From: Sequoia sempervirens
Taxonomy: Eukaryota; Streptophyta; Pinopsida; Cupressales; Cupressaceae
DNA length: 64,000 nt
Assembly (NCBI GenBank): GCA_007258455.2
Contig: VDFB02139423.1
Span: forward strand, 146,877-210,876
Direction: 5' to 3'
The stretch's first letter is position 1. The number at the start of each line of letters is the position of its first letter. Under the pieces are notes generated by a model. That model did not search any database. It was not told the DNA's origin and saw only the letters and a program-made list of their open reading frames with translations. Made by a program: the position numbers and the translations under genes. Positions 57,071-64,000 of this stretch are shown in pieces.

Positions 57071-59884
57071 ATTTCAGATTTAATGTTTAGGAAATCATTA
57101 CCCATTTCCAAGATTATTTCATTATATGTTTATGCGCATGTGTGGTATGTGTAGATGCATGCATGTGCATGTGTACATATATTTGTACACACTGGACTAT
57201 TCTAATATTCTAATATTTTCCCTATTTAAGCCCCAAGTAAAAGAGGCATAACTCCTAAGTATTAACTTGTTAAATTTTATAATAAGCTTTGACCATACTC
57301 TTTTTATATTTCAGTTGACATATTTATAAAGTTTTATTACACAAGGAGAATCTTAAAATCATCTAGCATGGCATCAAAAGAAAAGAGAATTTTGATTATC
57401 GAAAGATCAATTGAAAGAATAGAAGCAAAAATACATCAAATATAGAATTGTAGTGGAAGACAATATAAAGTAAATATAAACTATATTTTTCACTTTTTCT
57501 CTCTTACTAAAAATTTAAAACAAGTGACCTTGTGAAAATTCTCAACTTATCATGTCATACCACATGCATGGAGAATCCATTGGAAAATGACATCAAGTGA
57601 AGTTCATAGCACAAAATATGCACCTCAAAACCAAGGGAAGCGTTGTCATTAGAAAGAACTCCATTCAATGAGTTTTTGAAAGTGTTGATATCTAAAGAAG
57701 CAACATTCTAGCTAACAATGTTTCTCGTTATTACACTTAGAACTGAGTGCATCAATGGATACATACCATACTGTTGAGACCAACATCAATGAGGAGAAAT
57801 AAGACATTAACCATATGAATACTTCCCATCATCTACCAAGAAAAGATTAGAAAGATTTTTAAGTATGAACACTAATGAGAAGTTCAACATTCACATTTTT
57901 GAAAGACAATTTGAAATAAAGATTAAAGAACCTTCCAATTTATAATATATTTTGATTAAATAAAAATAGAGATTTTGATAATTGTGTATTGATATTACAA
58001 ATATTGGTTATATTACTACATATAAAACTCATAAAGCTCATTAACTAAGCAAAATATCATATGCCCATTAAGATATAGAAGAGCTATCTTTCTTGATGAC
58101 CATATCAGGTACCTCAAGTATAGACCAGTTGATATGTTTTAAAGCTAATAAGCACCAGAGAGAGTGTAGAGATTCATAACAGAAAGCTATTTAAGAGAGG
58201 GAAAATATAACAATGGATTTAACAAAATCTTCAGACATGAAAAGAAGAGAATGAAAAGGTCTCAAACAAAGTCACCAACATAATTGAAAAGTCCCCTTTA
58301 TAAGAGCACATGAACAAATATTCCTTTCTACTTTAATCTTTATCATTGTAGTAACTAATTTCAAAAATGGAATTTGAAAATAGTTAATTTCCATTTTGTT
58401 TTTCTCTGTACATTCATAAATTACAAACTAATCATAACATTTTTTTTTCATTCAAGAGTTATTGTTACAAATTTTCTTTTCTCAACTAAAAAACCACTAC
58501 CAGAAGATTTTGAGGGTTTCAAGCCCCCATTTGCAGCTTCCTCCATTTCAGAGGTTAAGCTTGTTGAGATTTTTTAGACTTGTGAATAACAACTAAGTTG
58601 ATTGTGGATATCTGTTAAAGTAGATATTTTCATATATATATATATATAACCATAATTTGCACAAAATGTGCAAAATTAAATACAAAATTGAGAAGACAGT
58701 TAATGATTGATTGTTCAATGTCCATTGTCAAATTATAAATGTTAAATGACAAATCAAAATGGTTTATATCATAGTAGCATTACTCTAAATCAGCATTGGC
58801 TTAACAAAACTAAAATTATAAATGAAATTCATTTTCATAGGATTAAATTAGAAAAACATGCACAAGAATGTTGCTTTTCCATCTGGCACAGTCCAAAACA
58901 AATTAAAACTAGAGCATGGGTTTGGAAATGGTAGTCCCCAGTAAGGTTGCAAGGAAAAACCTCGACCATCAAACCTAAATTAAGGCCTTCAAGGACATAG
59001 TGACCACAACACTGCCATTTTTCACACCACTTGTAAGTTTTAACCAAACTCCAAATCCTTCAAAAAGATGTCTGGCTAAGTTGAACCTACTAGATTCAAT
59101 TTTTTTTTTTTAATATAACTAATACCAACCAACCCTAAAATATCATCTTTTGAGATGTACTAGGGCTAAATGATCAAGCAAGGGCCAGACCCTACACAAA
59201 CCCAGGCTGGATATAGCCTAGGATCAAAACTTGGCCCAGACCAGTACAAGTTGAGCTAGACTTTCTGATAAATCCTAGTCACAGAGATATAGAAGTTCAA
59301 AAAAATGTCAATGGGATTATAATATATATAATAATGGTTATGGGATATGCTATTGAGTGAGTCACCCATTTTAAATCAAATACTGATCACTACAATAAGG
59401 TTGTTTCCAATTACTCCATACAACATATAGCTTGGTTATGTAATGTATATGGTTTCATTGAATAAGGTTTAATATATCAAGAATGTGATCTAAGCATACC
59501 CTAGCTTCCTCTTAAGATTGCATGTAATGCTCTCTTGAGCTTTATCAACTATATAATACTGGAAAAGATAATTTACAATAAATGAATGATGCTTCAATTT
59601 TATAAACAACGATCAATTCCATTATCAATTGAAAATAGAAGGGATCCCCTTGAGCCTTGACAAGAACATAGCCTCGTCAAGTTTCAACCAAAACTTTTTA
59701 TGTGGAAAAACAAACACACTAAATAGAAAAGGTAGAGGTCTTAGTTCACTACTTGGAATCTAAACAATAAATAAAATTTTGCAGTACTTGAAGAAGATGA
59801 CCACCGTATACAATAAAAAGAGAAAACAAACAATTTAGTTATGGGTAAGGTAGGATTTACAAATACAAACTACATAATTTCTTT
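57071..59884. other. No gene supported
   Basis: Long AT-rich stretch. A (TA) run is at about 58633-58648. Short frames at 58374-58577 and 58746-58934 have no recognisable domain. I see no promoter, splice pattern or repeat that I would defend. Confidence 0.45.
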
Positions 59885-60115
59885 AGTAATGTAAAATATC
59901 CAATTTCTTAAAAAAGTAAAATATCCACTTTGTTAAAAATGTAAGATGCACAATTTATTTAAAAATGTAAGATGCATAATTTATTTTAAAATGTAAGATA
60001 CACAATTTTTTTTAAATGTAAATTTACACAATTTATTTTAGACAATAAATTTACACATTTTCTTTAAACATGAAAAATATCCAATTCCCTTAAAAGTGCA
60101 AAATGCCCTTTTTTT
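59885..60115 (+). repeat. Degenerate about 30-bp repeat (AAAATGTAAGATGCACAATTTATTT)
   Basis: Seven or so variants of GTAAAATATCCA / GTAAGATGCACA followed by ATTT(A/C)TT and an A run. Confidence 0.8.
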
Positions 60116-61249
60116 AAAAATATATTAAATATTTTATTTCTTTAAAATGTTTTCCCATTAAGGGGGCTCCTAAGGTTAAGAAGTACCCAATTTCATGGGA
60201 TTTGGTGAGGTGGGTTCCCTCTCCCTCCAGCTTTTTTCAAACTAACCTTTAACAGTGCAACTCAATGAAAAACAACCGCATCTGAGACTGGATGTGTTAT
60301 GCAACTGTGCTTGGTCTTTAATTGAAGTGGGAGTGATGTCATTTGATTTTGGGATAAACAATGAAGCTGAAGCATCTGTCACTGTATTGGGTTTGCAGCC
60401 TTGTCACAATGTAGGATTAGAAAACCATACATTCAAAGGACTTCGTGATCTTCATTACCACCATAAAAAATGGAAGTTCAGGACATGGAAGTTGTGATTT
60501 CTTTTCTTTCTAGCATTGTTTTCAGGAAGCTAATACTATTGCAAAAAATTTGGCCAGCCCAAAAAACAAAAGCCACAAAACAAATATTTTTTGACAATGT
60601 TGTTGAAAGGTGTGTAGACCTTCATCATTTCTAGGAATTGCAATCCTAAGGGATGATGATGTGAAATATATGAGAACTGTGAAACCATATGCTTCAGATT
60701 AAAGTTGAATTTTGAGTTAATCTAGGTCTACGCATTTCTAAATGATGTCAATTTCATTTGTTAGTTACATCATCTAGGGATTAAGAGTTTATTGAGAATA
60801 CCTGATGGATAATACTATATGAATCTAGGGTTTGCAAATTTAAAATAAACCTAGGGTTTGTAGAGTTTAATTTGGACCAAAAAGAATAAAAACAAGGAAC
60901 AAAGAAAATATGATTTAATTGAATAAATTACTGATTAGTGATGATTCCAAGAGATTTTTGTGACGGTAAAATGAAGTTAATGCTCCCTCTCATTCTTCCA
61001 TTCTATAATACATTGGTTATTTTTAATATTACCAATTCAGAAGTGGGAGGAGAGATACTAAGCACTCAGACACTTCTTCGGTACATTTAGAGACCCTTCC
61101 TGTACCATGTCACAACCCTCATGTGAGAATGCATGAATTTGAGGAGGAACATAAAAGAAATAGAGACAATGCAAAGCTAGGTGATAACAATTTATTAAGC
61201 ATTGCTCTACAAGGATTTAAGGAGACACTAGTAAATTTGGAAAATAAAT
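60116..61249. other. No gene supported
   Basis: 60255-60497 is an 80-codon plus frame with higher GC than its surroundings and no recognisable motif. 60820-60860 has AATCTAGGGTTTGCAAATTT / AACCTAGGGTTTGTAGAGTTT duplicated. Confidence 0.4.
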
Positions 61250-61500
61250 GACTTCATTGACTAAAACTTTTAGTCACATGACTAAATTCTGATCGCATTG
61301 ACTAACACTAGTAGAATTTGACAAATAAACGACTAATTTGGTCATTTATAAGTGACTAATTTGGTCATCGGGTAAAATCACAACTAAATGACTAAATAAA
61401 TGACTAATATTAGACAAATAAAAATGACTAATATCACACAAATAAAAATGACTAAATGTATGACTAAATTAGTGACTAAATAAATAACTACTACTCCTCT
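61250..61500 (+). repeat. TGACTAA-rich degenerate repeat
   Basis: TGACTAA(A/T) and its variants occur more than ten times, with ACAAATAAAAATGACTAA repeated near 61415 and 61438. Confidence 0.75.
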
Positions 61501-62640
61501 ATTCTTTTTTCTTTCAAATTTGATCATAATTCATAGAGCTTAAGGCCCCCTCATGGGATCCCCACCTAAGCAGGTCATTTGATCGCCTAGGTTGCTTGGT
61601 GCACCAAAAATACCTATTGCGTGGAAGACATTTCCTCTTGGTGCAGTCTTAAGGCCTTCACATATTTTATAAAAAAATTTAACATTTACATTCTTTAAGT
61701 TTTATTACTCATTATGTTAATGAATAATTAATGTTTTGAACTATGATTTGAAGCAAGTTTGATTTTCTTGTTGTGTTAGCATGTCAAATGTATCAAAGAT
61801 AAATTGTGGTCAATTTCACTAATAACACAACAAAATAATTAGTCACACAAATAAAAATTAGACAATATGATATTAAAGTGGATAATTAAAAAATATATTT
61901 TTAATTGAGAAAATGGGTGGTATTATAATATAATAATATAATAATATTATATTATAATATTATATAATATAAATATATTATAATATAATATATTATAAAT
62001 ATTATTAATATAATATAATATAAATATAATAAATAATATAATATAATATTATTCTTTAGAAACATGTATATAATTTTTATTTTTATTTTTGTTTTAGATT
62101 TATGCTTTGTTTAATTTTGTTTTTTTGTTTTAGATTTTTGTTTTGTTTTATTTTAAAATTTGATTTTTTTAGAAATATGTATATAAAATTTTCCAAATAC
62201 ATAAAAAGAGACTTGTTTTTTAATTTTAAATTTTTGATTTTATAGATTTTTCTAAATAAATAATAGAGATATATGTTTAGAAAGACATTTATGGATTTTT
62301 ATTTTTATTTTTAGTAAATCTTTTTTATTTTATATTTTAAGAAACTTTCCTTTTTACATAAAAGATACTAAATTTATATTTTTAAATTTATAATTTTTGA
62401 TTTTTAATCTATGGATTTTTCTAGATTAATATAATATAATATAAATATTATAATATTACATTATATTATATTATATTATAATAATATAATATTATATAGT
62501 ATTTATATCATATTATTATTATTAATATTATAATATTAAATTACAATATATTTAATATTATATAATAATATAATATTATAATATATTTAATAGTATATAT
62601 AAATTTGGATAAATTAAGTGTCAAATTTGGATGTCTATTA
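61501..62640. repeat. AT-rich simple sequence blocks
   Basis: 61915-62055 and 62425-62600 consist of ATAATATAATATT strings able to fold back. Between them are T-rich runs (GTTTTAGATTTTTG). No gene. Confidence 0.8.
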
Positions 62641-62679
62641 TTATATATTTAATAGTATATATTGTATAAAAACCTAATT

Positions 62680-63180
62680 TATTTAATTTCGATTTCATTT
62701 CAATTCTCTTTTTAGCGGACATAATGGACGCCATAATTTTCTAATCCACTCATCGAAACCTTATTTTCCGGCTGCAGCTCACCAAATGGGAGAAGTGAAA
62801 GGTAAGGCTAGCGAGGAAAAGTTTGGAGGAGCCGAAACCAATAGCCGCGAGAAAGCAGAAAATCCGCAAGTAAAGAATGCCCAACATTAAAACCTAAATG
62901 TGCTCAATATTAGATCTTAGCCATAATTTTAAGGATGCCCTAATGTTAAAACTTAAATGTGCTCAGTATTAGGATCTTGGCAATAATTTTCATTTTAAAA
63001 ACATACTCTAAAACCCTCGTTGAAACCTTATTCTGTATCGATTTGCATTTTACATTTATATTGGGAGTTTTTGTTTCTTTGGTCTCCTTCCCATTACGGT
63101 GCTATATAATGTTGAGTGGTTGCAGCACAGGTGGGAGTCAATGCCAAGAAGAGACTACAGGAAAAAGAGAGGTATTCTAT
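62680..63180 (+). repeat. Locus paralogous to 47940-48190
   Basis: Shares CCTAAATGTGC, CCATAATTTT, AAACCTTATT, GGCTGCAGCT and (AG)TTTGGAGGAG with the 48-kb locus. The block is itself repeated: AAAACCTAAATGTGCTCA (about 62890) and AAAACTTAAATGTGCTCA (about 62950), then CCCTCGTTGAAACCTTATT near 63015. Confidence 0.7.
62786..62890 (+). CDS. Small conserved open frame, copy 2 (34 aa), possible gene fragment
   Basis: ATG 62786 to TAA. Begins MGEVKGKASEEKFGG. Aligns with the 25-aa frame at 48109. The reading phase is kept between the copies although bases differ, which weakly favours past coding. Function unknown. Confidence 0.3.
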   Translation: MGEVKGKASEEKFGGAETNSREKAENPQVKNAQH

Positions 63181-64000
63181 ATGTAATTTGTTTCTTTACT
63201 TTCTTTCTTGTACCCGTTGTTGAAATCTATGAAATTTGTTAATATTTTTAACCTTTTGCTCCTAATTCCTATATTAGTGCATATTTATCATTGAAATTGA
63301 TTCGTTGATATCATTCTTCTTCTACCCATTAAAGAAATTTGTGGATTTCATGTGTACATTAGTTTTCTCCCCTATTTCTAGTTTTAGAGGCATGCCTTAT
63401 AATGAATTTGGCTGGTTGCATTTTTTTCCTCTGCCTATCATTGACATCTTTGCAGTTATTTCTTTTTTTTTAATTTCCTGCTTCCAGTGCTAGTTGTTTA
63501 AGATATGCCCATCTTTGAAATTTTTTTGTTGGTTACATGTTTGTCTTCTATCCATTATGAAATCTATTATTGAAATTGGTAAGTTGGATGCATCTTTCTT
63601 CCACTCATTATTAATGAAATCTACATTTAATGAATTATTTTAATTTTCTACTCATATTGCTAATATATTAAAGCCTTGAAGAGTGATTAGAGCAAAGGAA
63701 GAAACAACAATACTTAGAACAATTCTCATTCAATCCTTTACCAAAATCATTTCAATTTCTTTGAATTTCTTCATGGCTACAAAGCCCAACTCTTCAAAAC
63801 ATGACTCTATACCTGTATCAAACTCAAACCAGACCCTCATACATCTTCAAAATCATCATTTTGACATAAATAAACCAATTACACAACCTTTTTCCTCTGT
63901 TTTATCATATTTACAAATTACTTGCACCAAAAACTCAAATTTCGCTTGAAGGGAATCAAAACACTAAATTGGGTGTAACTTTCAAACCAAATTGAATCTC
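63181..64000. other. No gene supported at the right edge
   Basis: T-rich sequence with frames at 63305-63493 and 63683-63949. The latter contains MATKPNSSKHDS and ends TAA at 63947; it could be the start of a gene or element lying to the right, but I cannot classify it. Confidence 0.35.

Noticed and set aside
60255..60497. 80-codon frame with raised GC
   Set aside because: No known domain and no neighbouring exon; too weak to call.
63683..63949. 88-codon frame at the right edge as a real gene
   Set aside because: No recognisable motif or splice context; kept only as unassigned sequence.

Overview
This window looks like intergenic DNA from a large plant nuclear genome, most likely a gymnosperm (inference). 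It has low GC, no intact host gene that I can support, several layers of decayed transposable elements, AT-rich and satellite blocks, and one 100-N assembly gap (53722-53821). I recognise no rRNA, tRNA or CRISPR array.

Layout. 1-1020 is polypyrimidine then AT-rich simple sequence. 1539-2965 is a decayed spliced gene, here called A1, of a family I do not recognise. 3293-3560 is a hairpin-forming repeat. 4640-23382 is one complete Ty3/gypsy LTR retrotransposon of about 18.7 kb: 1.2-kb LTRs, 5-bp target duplication GACAT, broken gag and pol with two RNase H domains (Tat-clade organisation), and between pol and the 3' LTR a long antisense gene for a plant mobile domain (PMD) protein. 24896-26899 is a second copy of the first family (A2), with five small in-phase downstream exons. 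27430-33300 is a decayed L1-type LINE on the minus strand. 33800-35510 is a three-part satellite block (about 48-bp, 100-bp with CCCTAAA-like motifs, and a regular 96-bp unit). 35789-39052 (minus) is a decayed transposase-like gene (B2), followed by two more hairpin repeats and exon remnants of another A gene (41190-41462). 43482-46000 is a 359-bp satellite. 52744-53721 (minus) is a second transposase-like copy (B3), cut by the gap. The remainder to 64000 is anonymous sequence with short tandem repeats and a duplicated locus (47.9 and 62.7 kb).

How it fits together. The retrotransposon is one unit: gag-pol reads rightward, the PMD gene reads leftward, and the 5' region of each holds an array of the same GACGCAT(C/T)TG-like motif. 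Families A and B recur: A on the plus strand, B on the minus strand to its right, so each A/B pair is convergent. That recurrence, with conserved introns in both families, makes me suspect a two-gene mobile element. This is the strongest candidate here for something undescribed. Most premature stops in the decayed genes are TAG or TGA, as expected from C-to-T change at methylated CAG and CGA codons.
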